Assembly (NCBI RefSeq): GCF_003160695.1
Contig: NZ_QGDD01000002.1
Span: 496,001 to 560,000, forward strand
Reading direction: 5' to 3'
DNA length: 64,000 nucleotides
From: Nocardioides silvaticus
GTDB taxonomy: Bacteria; Actinomycetota; Actinomycetes; Propionibacteriales; Nocardioidaceae
Shown here in pieces: positions 26,821 through 34,143 of the stretch (positions within the stretch are counted from its first letter, which is position 1; each line of letters starts with the position of its first letter). The position numbers and the translations under genes are program-made. A model generated the notes under the pieces. That model made no database searches. It saw only the letters and a program-made list of their open reading frames with translations, and was not told the origin of the DNA.

Positions 26821-27332
26821 TGCGTTCCATCCGAATCCTCACCCTCGGTGCCGCGGCCGCGTTCGCCGGCGTCGCCGCCTTCACGGCCGGCTCCGCGTCC
26901 GCTGCCGACGTCCCGGGCGGTCACCTCGACGACGTCCTCTACGGCACGCCGTACGCCGACAAGATCACCGCGTTCGAGGGCAACGACTCCCTCTACGGCT
27001 ACGCCGGCGCCGACCTGCTGCTCGGAGGCGCGGGCAACGACTACCTCAACGGCGCCGACGGCAAGGACGTCCTCAAGGGCGGCAGCGGCTCGGACTACCT
27101 CGCCGGCAGCGGGGGAGCCGACAGCCTGTACGGCAACGACGGTGTCGACAACCTGGTGCCCGGCTTCGGTCCCGACCAGGTGCGGGCCGGCTACGGCAAC
27201 GACTACCTCTACGTCTACGCCGACGGCAACGCCGACTACATCAAGTGCGGCCCGGGCTACGACACGGTCTACTACGACTCCGTCGACCCCGGCGACGAGT
27301 TCGCGGGCTGCGACACGTTTGAAGCCATCTGA
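26821..27332 (+). CDS. Secreted RTX/hemolysin-type calcium-binding repeat protein
   Basis: A 170-residue exported protein with a signal peptide (about residues 1-28, ending SASA) followed by tandem GGxGNDxLxG-type nonapeptides (GGAGNDYLNGADGKDVLKGG; YAGSGGADSLYGNDG), which bind Ca2+ in a beta-roll outside the cell. There is no enzymatic domain. AGGAGA precedes the ATG at 26821. Its position after the kinase-sigma pair suggests it is a target of that sigma factor. Confidence 0.8.
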
Positions 27333-27340
27333 GATGCGGG

Positions 27341-27946
27341 TCAGCCCCCGCGGCCGCTGCTCGCGCGGCGGCCGCGGGTGACCCCGACGAAGTCCTGGTG
27401 CACCGGTCCGTCGTCGTCCTTCCTCCACACCAGCGCCACCTGGGTGGCCGGGAGGTCGGCGACGGGTCGGTGCACGGTGTCTTTTCGATGGTGCAGCCGG
27501 GCGATCGCCATCGGCAGCACGACGACACCCGTTCCGGCGGCCGCGACCTCGACCGCCTCCTTGGCCGTCATCGGCGGGAAGGTCAGCTGGTCGGCCGTGG
27601 GCCGCCAGCCCGAGCGCTCCGGCAGCACCAGCTGCTCGTCGCCGAGGTCGTCGGTGGTCACCTCGTCGGCAGCGGCCACGAAGTGCTCCGTGGAGGCGAC
27701 CACCACCGGCAGCTCCTCGTACAGCACCACGCAGTGCAGCGGGGTCGGCCGCTCCCGGTCGACCGGGAGCCGGGCCAGCACCAGGTCCGCCGTACCGTCG
27801 TCGAGCACCGCGCGCTGCTGCTCCTCCTCGACCGGCAGCAGCTCGAGGCGGATGTCAGGGTGCCGTTCGCGCCACACGCGGGCCCACTTGTCGGGGGTCA
27901 CACCGGGCACGAAGGCCACCCTGAGGCGGTCGATGGTTCGGTCCAC
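27341..27946 (-). CDS. LysR-type effector-binding domain without a DNA-binding domain
   Basis: A 201-residue protein that matches only the C-terminal effector (periplasmic-binding-like) part of LysR regulators: LRVAFVPGVTPDKWARVWRERHPDIRLELLP, LVLARLPVD, and a hinge with AAGTGVVVLPMAIARLH. The usual N-terminal helix-turn-helix is absent and no upstream frame encodes one. It may be a stand-alone ligand-binding module. TACTGT lies 6 nt before the GTG start at 27946 (leaderless). Confidence 0.75.
   Translation of the reverse strand: MDRTIDRLRVAFVPGVTPDKWARVWRERHPDIRLELLPVEEEQQRAVLDDGTADLVLARLPVDRERPTPLHCVVLYEELPVVVASTEHFVAAADEVTTDDLGDEQLVLPERSGWRPTADQLTFPPMTAKEAVEVAAAGTGVVVLPMAIARLHHRKDTVHRPVADLPATQVALVWRKDDDGPVHQDFVGVTRGRRASSGRGG
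27347..27378. terminator. Bidirectional hairpin terminator
   Basis: Perfect 11-bp arms CCCGCGGCCGC (27347-27357) and GCGGCCGCGGG (27368-27378) with a 10-nt loop. It lies between the convergent RTX and LysR-like genes, inside the last codons of the latter. Confidence 0.6.
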
Positions 27947-28037
27947 GTCGCCACAGTAGGGGGAGGAGTTCGCCGAAAGTCCCTAGGTGTGCGGATCTGC
28001 TGTGCTTAGGCTTCGTCAGCGGAAGGAGGCGATCCCC

Positions 28038-28499
28038 GTCACGACCCACGCACCCGTGGTCCTGCTCAACGCGTCGTACGAGCCGCACGACGTGGTCTCC
28101 TTCCCGCACGCCGTGCGGATGCTGTTCCGCGGCGTGGCCGTCGTCCACGAGGCCGACGCGGACCGGCGGATCGGCCCGCACCCGTGGCCGCGGGTCCTCC
28201 GGCTGGTGCGGTACGTCGTCGCGACCTGGATGTACCGGCCGGCGGCGTACGGCCGCGAGGCGGTGCTGCGCCGCGACCAGCACTCTTGCGCCTACTGCGG
28301 TGCCCACGCCGACACGATCGACCACCTCCTGCCCCGTTCACGCGGTGGCACCTGGGACTGGCTGAACACCGTGGCCGCCTGCGGCCGTTGCAACAGCCGG
28401 AAGGGCAACCGCACCCCCGGCGAGGCCGGGATGCGGCTGCGGTTCGAGCCGTGGGTGCCGACGCGCATCGAGGTCGCCGCCTGGGCGCACCGCCGTTGA
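28038..28499 (+). CDS. HNH endonuclease
   Basis: An HNH nuclease of about 153 residues. PVVLLNASYEPHDVVSFPHAVRML is the N-terminal signature of this actinobacterial family, and the zinc/HNH core is CAYC, IDHLLPRSRGG, then NTVAACGRCNSRKGN. The promoter -10 TAGGCT (28007-28012) and an AAGGAGG site (28022-28028) fall after the GTG codons at 27987 and 28002. The ribosome-binding site points to GTC 28038 (or ATC 28032), so a non-standard start is suggested; GTG 28056 is an alternative. Confidence 0.75.
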   Translation, partial: VTTHAPVVLLNASYEPHDVVSFPHAVRMLFRGVAVVHEADADRRIGPHPWPRVLRLVRYVVATWMYRPAAYGREAVLRRDQHSCAYCGAHADTIDHLLPRSRGGTWDWLNTVAACGRCNSRKGNRTPGEAGMRLRFEPWVPTRIEVAAWAHRR

Positions 28500-28504
28500 G
28501 GCGG

Positions 28505-28683
28505 CCTTTACCTTCCGTGTGATATCGGTCGCGGAAACGCGGGTGGCTGAGCGGGAACGGCAACAGGTTCTCGTGAGCCGGCCCACACGAGCGGTCCCAT
28601 CGAGTTGAGAATCGTGGGTCGGTCTTGGCTCACTGGAGAGCAAGTGCTTGCAAAAGAACGCACTTTGCGAACCAGAGGAAGCG
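28505..28683 (+). promoter_or_regulatory. Structured leader upstream of the M23 peptidase
   Basis: A 180-nt 5' region with several complementary elements: a GAAA-tetraloop hairpin CGCG-GAAA-CGCG (about 28530-28541), TCGTG with CACGA (28571-28590), CCCA/CGA with TCG/TGGG (28596-28618), and a long-range pairing GTGAGCC (28573-28579) with GGCTCAC (28627-28633). AAGTGC and GCACTT flank the stretch before the ribosome-binding site. It does not match the c-di-AMP riboswitch often seen before such genes. Confidence 0.5.
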
Positions 28684-29277
28684 ATGAACCAGATCCACAC
28701 CCGCCGTCTCCGCCGCGCACTGATCGCGCCGGTGGCCGCCGGCGTCGCCGCTTGCACGCTCGGAGCGCCCCACGCCGCCCACGCCGACTCCGCCCGGCCC
28801 GACTGGCTCGGCGCGGTGGTCGCCGAGGCCGGGGTCGACCTCGAGGTGGTCGACGGCCTGACCATGCGCCCGGAGCCGCCCGAGATGGTGCTCCCGGTGC
28901 AGGACTACCGTCTGACCGCCCACTACGGCAGTGCCGGGGGCTATTGGTCGAGCGACCACACCGGCCTGGACTTCGCGGCGGCCGAGGGGACCGAGCTGGT
29001 GGCCATCGGCGACGGGGTGGTCACCGGCGCGTCCTACGACGGGGCCTACGGCTACAAGACCGTCATCCGGCTCGAGGACGGCACCGACATCTGGTACTGC
29101 CACCAGTCGACCCAGAGCGTCTCCGTCGGGGAGCGGGTCTCGACCGGGCAGGTCGTCGGTGCGGTGGGATCGACCGGGAACACCACCGGTCCGCACCTCC
29201 ACCTCGAGGTGCGGCCCGGCGGCGGTGACCCGGTCGACCCGGAGGCCGCGCTGGCCGAATGGGGCCTGCGGCCCTGA
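28684..29277 (+). CDS. M23 family metallopeptidase (peptidoglycan hydrolase)
   Basis: A secreted LytM-type peptidase of 197 residues. A signal peptide (about 1-34, ending AHA) precedes the zinc domain, with HTGLD (His92, Asp96) and HLHLEV (His171, His173). It likely cleaves peptide crosslinks in the cell wall. GAGGAA lies upstream of the ATG at 28684. The long structured leader suggests post-transcriptional control. Convergent with the HesB-like gene, with the stops adjacent. Confidence 0.88.
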   Translation: MNQIHTRRLRRALIAPVAAGVAACTLGAPHAAHADSARPDWLGAVVAEAGVDLEVVDGLTMRPEPPEMVLPVQDYRLTAHYGSAGGYWSSDHTGLDFAAAEGTELVAIGDGVVTGASYDGAYGYKTVIRLEDGTDIWYCHQSTQSVSVGERVSTGQVVGAVGSTGNTTGPHLHLEVRPGGGDPVDPEAALAEWGLRP

Positions 29278-29556
29278 TCAGGCCTGGGTGAGGAGCCCGA
29301 ACTGGACGTTGCCGGCCTCGTCAATGCCGGCGTCGAGGACCTTGTCGTCGAGCTGCTGCGCAGCGTCGGCGTCGAGGTAGACCTTGGCGCCGTCCTGCTC
29401 GACGAGCTGGTCGCCGTCCACGGGCTGGTCGGCGGTCGTCACCGCGAGCTGCGCCTCCGCGGTGCTGGTGATGCGCAGTCCGGCGTCCTCCGGGGTGTCC
29501 GGGTGGTCGGTGTAGCGCTTGACGATGTCGCGTGCGTTCTCGGTCAGGGTGAGCAT
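29278..29556 (-). CDS. HesB/IscA-like protein lacking cysteines
   Basis: A 92-residue protein that follows the HesB/IscA fold (LTENARDIVKRYTDHPDTPEDAGLRI; AKVYLDADAAQQLDDKVLDAG) but has no cysteine, so the Fe-S ligands used in A-type carriers are missing. It may have lost Fe-S function. Actinobacteria carry such HesB-like proteins of unknown role. ATG 29556; there is no clear -10 close to it. Confidence 0.8.
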   Translation of the reverse strand: MLTLTENARDIVKRYTDHPDTPEDAGLRITSTAEAQLAVTTADQPVDGDQLVEQDGAKVYLDADAAQQLDDKVLDAGIDEAGNVQFGLLTQA

Positions 29557-29681
29557 GACTGCTTTCTGGTTGAGTGCAGGGCATCTCCACCGTTGCAGGC
29601 TGCCGGTGGCGGTTCAAGGCGAGCCGCCGGTAGGCGTGTCGGGAGGGGGTCCCCGATGCGGGGATCCGGGGCTCCTTTTGC

Positions 29682-29687
29682 TAGTGT
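29682..29687 (+). promoter_or_regulatory. -10 element of the tRNA-Leu promoter
   Basis: TAGTGT lies 12 nt before the tRNA 5' end, which fits a transcript starting a few nt before the mature end. A GC-rich hairpin, TCCCCG-ATG-CGGGGA, is just upstream at 29650-29664. Confidence 0.45.
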
Positions 29688-29699
29688 CAGCGCGCACTC

Positions 29700-29788
29700 G
29701 TCCGGGTGGCGGAATTGGCAGACGCGCTAGCTTGAGGTGCTAGTGCCCGTATTAGGGCGTGGGGGTTCAAGTCCCCCCTCGGACACCA
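29700..29788 (+). tRNA. tRNA-Leu (anticodon GAG), CCA encoded
   Basis: All arms fold: acceptor GTCCGGG with CTCGGAC (one G-T), D-arm, anticodon arm CTAGC-[TTGAGGT]-GCTAG giving anticodon GAG for CUC/CUU, a long variable arm TGCCC...GGGCG as expected for a class II tRNA, and T-arm GGGGG-TTCAAGT-CCCCC. The discriminator base A and CCA (29786-29788) are encoded. Confidence 0.95.
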
Positions 29789-29795
29789 GATCGAC

Positions 29796-30263
29796 CTAGA
29801 GGTCCTGCTCGTAGGCGAGCATGACCGGCCCGCCTTCTCCTTCCGTACGACGGAAGCCGGCGGCCTCGTACGCCCGCTGGGCGGAGACGTCGGTCTCGCT
29901 CGTGATGAGGAACGCGTAGTCGGCACCGGCGTCCCGCGAGGTGTTGAGGAACGCGGTGAGCAGCTCGCGGCCGAAGCCCTGCCCGCGCCGCGGCGGTACG
30001 ACGTAGAGCTCGGCCAGGTAGGCCTCCAGCGCGTCGCTCCACAGCGACGGTGAGAGGCGGGCGATCGCGATGCCGACCGGCTCGCCCGCGTCGTCGCGGG
30101 CGAGCAGGACCGTGGCCTGGCCGTCGGCGATCCGGCGGGCCAGGATGCCGGCCAGCGCGTCCGGGCCGGGGGAGGGCTCGTCGTACTCCGTGTTGAAGTC
30201 GTGCATCAGCCGGGCCGTTGCGGACAGCCGGTCGTCGTCGTGGGGTGGGACCGTCTCGATCAT
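29796..30263 (-). CDS. GNAT family N-acetyltransferase
   Basis: A 155-residue acetyl-CoA transferase. The acetyl-CoA loop is PPRRGQGFGRELL, preceded by the AYLAELYVV strand and followed by the usual YEAAGFRRTE. Substrate unknown. TAACCT lies 6 nt before the ATG at 30263, and the divergent esterase gene has TAGCGT 6 nt before its ATG, so the 63-bp gap holds two leaderless promoters. Confidence 0.85.
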   Translation of the reverse strand: MIETVPPHDDDRLSATARLMHDFNTEYDEPSPGPDALAGILARRIADGQATVLLARDDAGEPVGIAIARLSPSLWSDALEAYLAELYVVPPRRGQGFGRELLTAFLNTSRDAGADYAFLITSETDVSAQRAYEAAGFRRTEGEGGPVMLAYEQDL

Positions 30264-30326
30264 GGGTCCAGGTTAAGGAAATCCGGTTCGGGCCACTCGC
30301 GGCGACGACGTCGCTAGCGTCCGAGG

Positions 30327-31589
30327 ATGCGCCTCGTCGTGAAGGCGGCTGCAGCCGTCGTGGCCCTGGTCGGACTGGCGGTGCCGGTGTCGGCAGGCTC
30401 GGCCGAGCCACCCGTCGCGCTGCTCGAGCCGCCGGTGTGCGGCGGCCCCGGGTCGGGCAGCAGCCAGATCCAGACGACCGACGGCGACAACCACACCTAC
30501 TACTGGCGGGTGCCGCAGACCGTGCCCGAGGTGGGCGGTCGGCCGGTGCTCATCTGGCTGCACGGCGACGGCGGCGACGGGTCGGCGATCGCGCCGAAGT
30601 TCTGGAAGTTCACCGACCCGGACGGGGCGATCGTCGTCACCCCGAACGGCACCGGCCAGACGTGGAACCACCGGGCAGCCGATGGCCCCGGGCCGCTCGA
30701 CAGCCAGTTCCTCGAGAAGCTGATCGACCAGCTCGCGGCCTGCGGCTCGGTGGACGCCGACCAGATCTTCGTCGGCGGCTCGTCGCGCGGCGCCTACATG
30801 CCCTACTACCTGCTGCAGCGCTCCGGCACGCGCGACAAGATCGCCGCCGTGGCGGTCAACGCCGGGCTGCTGTACTGCCAGGACGGCGACGCCCAGTGCA
30901 ACGCCGAGGTCAGCACGCCCGGCCTGCACAGCAGCGACGCGCGGATCCTCCACCTGCACGGCACCAACGACCGGGCCGTGGCGCCACCACCGACCGCTGC
31001 CTACCACCAGCCGGTCGACTGGGACGTCGACTGGCGGGTCTTCAGCCCGATGAAGCTGTGGGCGCAGCAGCACGGCTGCTGGACCGACCAGGTCGGCGGG
31101 CCCAACAACGGCGTCCTCCGCGAGGCCTACCAGGTGGGCAGCAACACCGCGCGGGTCTTCGACCTCACCGGTCACGGGGACGAGTGCGACGGCTACCAGC
31201 TGGTCCTCGTGACCAAGGGCGGGCACGTCATCCAGGGTCAGGAGGGCCGGATCTGGGCCTTCCTCCGAGACCGGTGGCTCCCCGCGCCCCTGCCCACCTG
31301 CAAGGGGAGGCCGTCCACCATCGTCGGGGAGCCCGGCGCGGACACCACGAACGGCACCAGCGGGCCCGACGTGATCGTGGGCCTCGGCGGCAACGACACC
31401 ATCCACGGGCGCGGCGGCAACGACACGATCTGCGGCGGTGCCGGCGCCGACAAGCTGTACGGCGACGGCGGGCGCGACCAGCTCGACGCGAAGGACGGGC
31501 GCAAGGACAAGCGCGTCGACTGCGGTGCCGGACGGGACCCGAAAGCCGACCGGGACGGCAAGGACCCCCGCCCGATCAGCTGCGGGTGA
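30327..31589 (+). CDS. Secreted esterase with C-terminal RTX-like repeats
   Basis: A 420-residue exported alpha/beta hydrolase of the PHB depolymerase/LpqC type. Signal peptide about 1-25; WLHGDGGDG oxyanion region; nucleophile Ser153 in GGSSRGA; Asp in HGTNDRAV; His in TKGGHVIQ. From about residue 340 there are RTX-like repeats (GGNDTIHGRGGNDTICGGAG), an unusual fusion, likely for Ca2+-dependent folding after secretion. The substrate (polyester or acyl ester) is not determined. TAGCGT lies 6 nt before the ATG. Confidence 0.82.
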   Translation: MRLVVKAAAAVVALVGLAVPVSAGSAEPPVALLEPPVCGGPGSGSSQIQTTDGDNHTYYWRVPQTVPEVGGRPVLIWLHGDGGDGSAIAPKFWKFTDPDGAIVVTPNGTGQTWNHRAADGPGPLDSQFLEKLIDQLAACGSVDADQIFVGGSSRGAYMPYYLLQRSGTRDKIAAVAVNAGLLYCQDGDAQCNAEVSTPGLHSSDARILHLHGTNDRAVAPPPTAAYHQPVDWDVDWRVFSPMKLWAQQHGCWTDQVGGPNNGVLREAYQVGSNTARVFDLTGHGDECDGYQLVLVTKGGHVIQGQEGRIWAFLRDRWLPAPLPTCKGRPSTIVGEPGADTTNGTSGPDVIVGLGGNDTIHGRGGNDTICGGAGADKLYGDGGRDQLDAKDGRKDKRVDCGAGRDPKADRDGKDPRPISCG

Positions 31590-31601
31590 CAGGATGGCCG
31601 G

Positions 31602-32912
31602 ATGGAGGAGCTGGACGAGGTCGTCGACATCTGCCGTGACCTGATCCGTATCGACACGAGCAACTACGGCTCGGACGACGGACCGGGAGAGCGCAAGGCA
31701 GCCGAGCACGTCGCCGGGCTGCTCGAGGAGGTCGGGATCGAGGCCCGGATCTACGAGAGCACCCCCGGGCGGGCGTCGGTGTTCGCGCGGTGGGGAGGGG
31801 ACGGCACCCGCGAGGACGCGCTGCTCCTCCACGGCCACCTCGACGTGGTGCCGGCCGCGGCCGAGGACTGGACCGTGCACCCGTTCAGTGGCGAGGTCCA
31901 GGACTGCCAACAGGGTGGGCTCAGCGTGTGGGGCCGCGGCGCGGTCGACATGAAGGACTTCGACGCGATGCTGCTGTCGGTCGTCCGCGAGCGCCAGCGC
32001 ACCGGCCGGATCCCGAGCCGGCCGATCGTGCTGTGCTTCACCGCCGACGAGGAGGCCGGGGGACATCTCGGCGCCGAGGTCATGGTGCGCGACCACCCCG
32101 AGGAGTTCGAGGGCTGCACCGAGGCGGTCGGCGAGGTCGGTGGCTGGAGCACGACGGTCCGCGGGCGTCGGATGTACCTCGTCCAAGCCGCCGAGAAGGG
32201 CATGGCCTGGATGCGGCTCACCGCCCGGGGCACGGCCGGTCACGGCTCGATGATCAACCAGGACAACCCGGTGACCCGGATCGCCGAGGCGGTCGCCCGG
32301 ATCGGTGCCTACGAGTGGCCGGTGCGGCTGACGCCCACGATGCGCACCCTGCTCGGCACCGTCGGCGAGCTCGCCGGCACCGACGTCACCCCGGAGAACG
32401 CCCGCGAGCTGGTGGAGGAGTTCGGCAGCGCGACCCGGATGCTCGGCGCCGTCCTCAGCAACACGACCAACCCGACCATGCTCGGCGCCGGCTACAAGGT
32501 CAACGTCGTCCCGACCGAGGCCACGGCCCATGTCGACGGGCGCTCGCTGCCCGGCTACGAGGACGAGTTCTACGCCACCCTGGCCGAGCTGTGCGGCGAG
32601 GACATCAGCATCGACTACGTCTCGAAGCAGGACCCCTGGGAGACGCCGTACGACGGCGCGCTGGTCGACACGATGACGCGGAGCCTGCTGGCGGAGGATC
32701 CCGACGCGCTGGTGGCGCCGTACCTGATGAGCGGCGGCACCGACGCCAAGCACTTCCGCGACCTCGGCATGCGCTGCTACGGGTTCACGCCGCTCCGGCT
32801 GCCCGAGGACCTCGACTTCACCGCGCTCTTCCACGGCGTGGACGAGCGGGTGCCCGTGGACGCCCTCAAGTTCGGCGCGCGGGTGATGGACCGGTTCCTC
32901 GACGAGGTCTGA
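31602..32912 (+). CDS. M20/M25/M40 family metallopeptidase
   Basis: A 436-residue di-zinc hydrolase with HGHLDVVP (His79), GRGAVDMK (Asp116) and TADEEAGG (Glu150/Glu151), and a dimerisation domain around TARGTAGHGS. Members cleave di- or tripeptides or acylated amino acids. It has no signal peptide. CAGGAT lies 6 nt before the ATG, so it probably has its own leaderless promoter. Confidence 0.88.
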   Translation: MEELDEVVDICRDLIRIDTSNYGSDDGPGERKAAEHVAGLLEEVGIEARIYESTPGRASVFARWGGDGTREDALLLHGHLDVVPAAAEDWTVHPFSGEVQDCQQGGLSVWGRGAVDMKDFDAMLLSVVRERQRTGRIPSRPIVLCFTADEEAGGHLGAEVMVRDHPEEFEGCTEAVGEVGGWSTTVRGRRMYLVQAAEKGMAWMRLTARGTAGHGSMINQDNPVTRIAEAVARIGAYEWPVRLTPTMRTLLGTVGELAGTDVTPENARELVEEFGSATRMLGAVLSNTTNPTMLGAGYKVNVVPTEATAHVDGRSLPGYEDEFYATLAELCGEDISIDYVSKQDPWETPYDGALVDTMTRSLLAEDPDALVAPYLMSGGTDAKHFRDLGMRCYGFTPLRLPEDLDFTALFHGVDERVPVDALKFGARVMDRFLDEV

Positions 32913-32921
32913 GGACCGTGC

Positions 32922-33119
32922 TCAGGCGGTCCGCACCGCCCGGATGATCTTGCGGCGCAGGATCACCCGGCGGGTCCCGTCGGGCGTGATCCGCACGCGC
33001 ACCAGCTCCCAGCCGCCGTGCTCGGCGCGCTCGACGAGCAGCTTGGTGACGACGTTGCGCGGGTACTCCCGGGAGAAGGTGACCTTCTCGAACTGCCACT
33101 CGACCCCCTCGCGCCGCAT
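32922..33119 (-). CDS. DUF5703 family small protein
   Basis: A 65-residue basic protein (MRREGVEWQFEKVTFSREYP; TKLLVERAEHGGWELVRVRI) of an actinobacterial family of unknown function. Its ATG overlaps the TGA of the upstream aldo/keto reductase (TGATG), so it depends on translation of that gene. It is convergent with the M20 peptidase. Confidence 0.8.
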   Translation of the reverse strand: MRREGVEWQFEKVTFSREYPRNVVTKLLVERAEHGGWELVRVRITPDGTRRVILRRKIIRAVRTA

Positions 33120-34069
33120 CAGGCCGGCTCCGAGACGTCGTCGAGGGCGGAGCGGATCTCGGGCGGCAGCTCCTTGTGCTCCACGCCGAGGGCACCCTTG
33201 AGCTGCGCGGCGGTGCGGGCGCCGACGATGGGCGCGGTCACGCCGGGGCGGTCGCGGACCCATGCCAGGGCGACCTCGAGCGGCGTCCACTCCAGCCCGT
33301 CGGCCGCGCGGACGACGGCCTCGACGATGCCGCGACTGCGCTCGTCGAGGTAGCGCTCGACGAACGACGCGAACACGGGCGACGCGGCGCGCGAGTCACC
33401 GGGGATGCCGGTGCGGTACTTGCCGGTGAGCACCCCGCGGCCGAGCGGCGACCACGGCAGGATCCCGAGGCCGAGCGCGGCGCTGGCCGGCACGACCTCG
33501 CGCTCGACGTCGCGGCTCACCAGGGAGTACTCCACCTGGGTGGAGGTCAGCGGGGTCCGCCCGGCCGCCGCGCGCTGCCAGGTCGCCGCCTGCGCGGTCT
33601 GCCAGCCGGTGTAGTTGGAGATCCCGACGTAGGTGGCGCGACCGGAGGACACCGCCTGGTCGAGCGCCGCGAGCGTCTCCTCCAGCGGCACCTCGTCGCT
33701 CCAGATGTGTACCTGCCACAGGTCGACGTGGTCGGTCCGGAGCCGCCGGAGCGAGGTGTCGAGCCCTCCGAGCAGCGCGCGCCGCGAGGTGTCGGTGGTG
33801 CGCTCACCGCCGCGGCGCCAGATCCCGGCCTTGGTCGCGAGCACCACGTCGTCACGTCGTACGACGTCGCCCACCAGGGACCCGAGCAGCTCCTCGGATC
33901 GGCCGTCGGTGTAGCCGGCGGCGGTGTCGACCAGCGTCCCGCCGGCCTCGCAGAAGGCGACCAGCTGGTCGCGGGCCTCGTGCTCGTCGGTGTCCTTGCC
34001 CCAGGTCATCGTGCCGAGACCCAGCCGCGACACCCGGAGACCGCTGCTTCCGACGTACCGCTGCTGCAT
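33119..34069 (-). CDS. Aldo/keto reductase
   Basis: A 316-residue NADPH-dependent TIM-barrel oxidoreductase. RLGLGTMTWGKDTDEHEA is the N-terminal motif, DTAAGYTDGRSEELLG contains the catalytic Tyr and Asp region, and the C-terminal cofactor site includes GVTAPIVGARTAAQL. It acts on aldehydes or ketones; the substrate is unknown. TACCTT lies 7 nt before the ATG at 34069 (leaderless). It is divergent from uppP. Confidence 0.87.
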   Translation of the reverse strand: MQQRYVGSSGLRVSRLGLGTMTWGKDTDEHEARDQLVAFCEAGGTLVDTAAGYTDGRSEELLGSLVGDVVRRDDVVLATKAGIWRRGGERTTDTSRRALLGGLDTSLRRLRTDHVDLWQVHIWSDEVPLEETLAALDQAVSSGRATYVGISNYTGWQTAQAATWQRAAAGRTPLTSTQVEYSLVSRDVEREVVPASAALGLGILPWSPLGRGVLTGKYRTGIPGDSRAASPVFASFVERYLDERSRGIVEAVVRAADGLEWTPLEVALAWVRDRPGVTAPIVGARTAAQLKGALGVEHKELPPEIRSALDDVSEPA

Positions 34070-34143
34070 GGGGGCCAAGGTAGCCGCTCACCCTTCGGGG
34101 CGGCTCACGGCTCGCCCACGATCTGTCCGTAGGATCCCTCACC

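Noticed and set aside
28505..28683. c-di-AMP (ydaO) riboswitch before the M23 peptidase
   Set aside because: The gene type fits, but the conserved GGGGGACCCA and GGGGTGAATC blocks and the 3' CCGAATCC region are missing.
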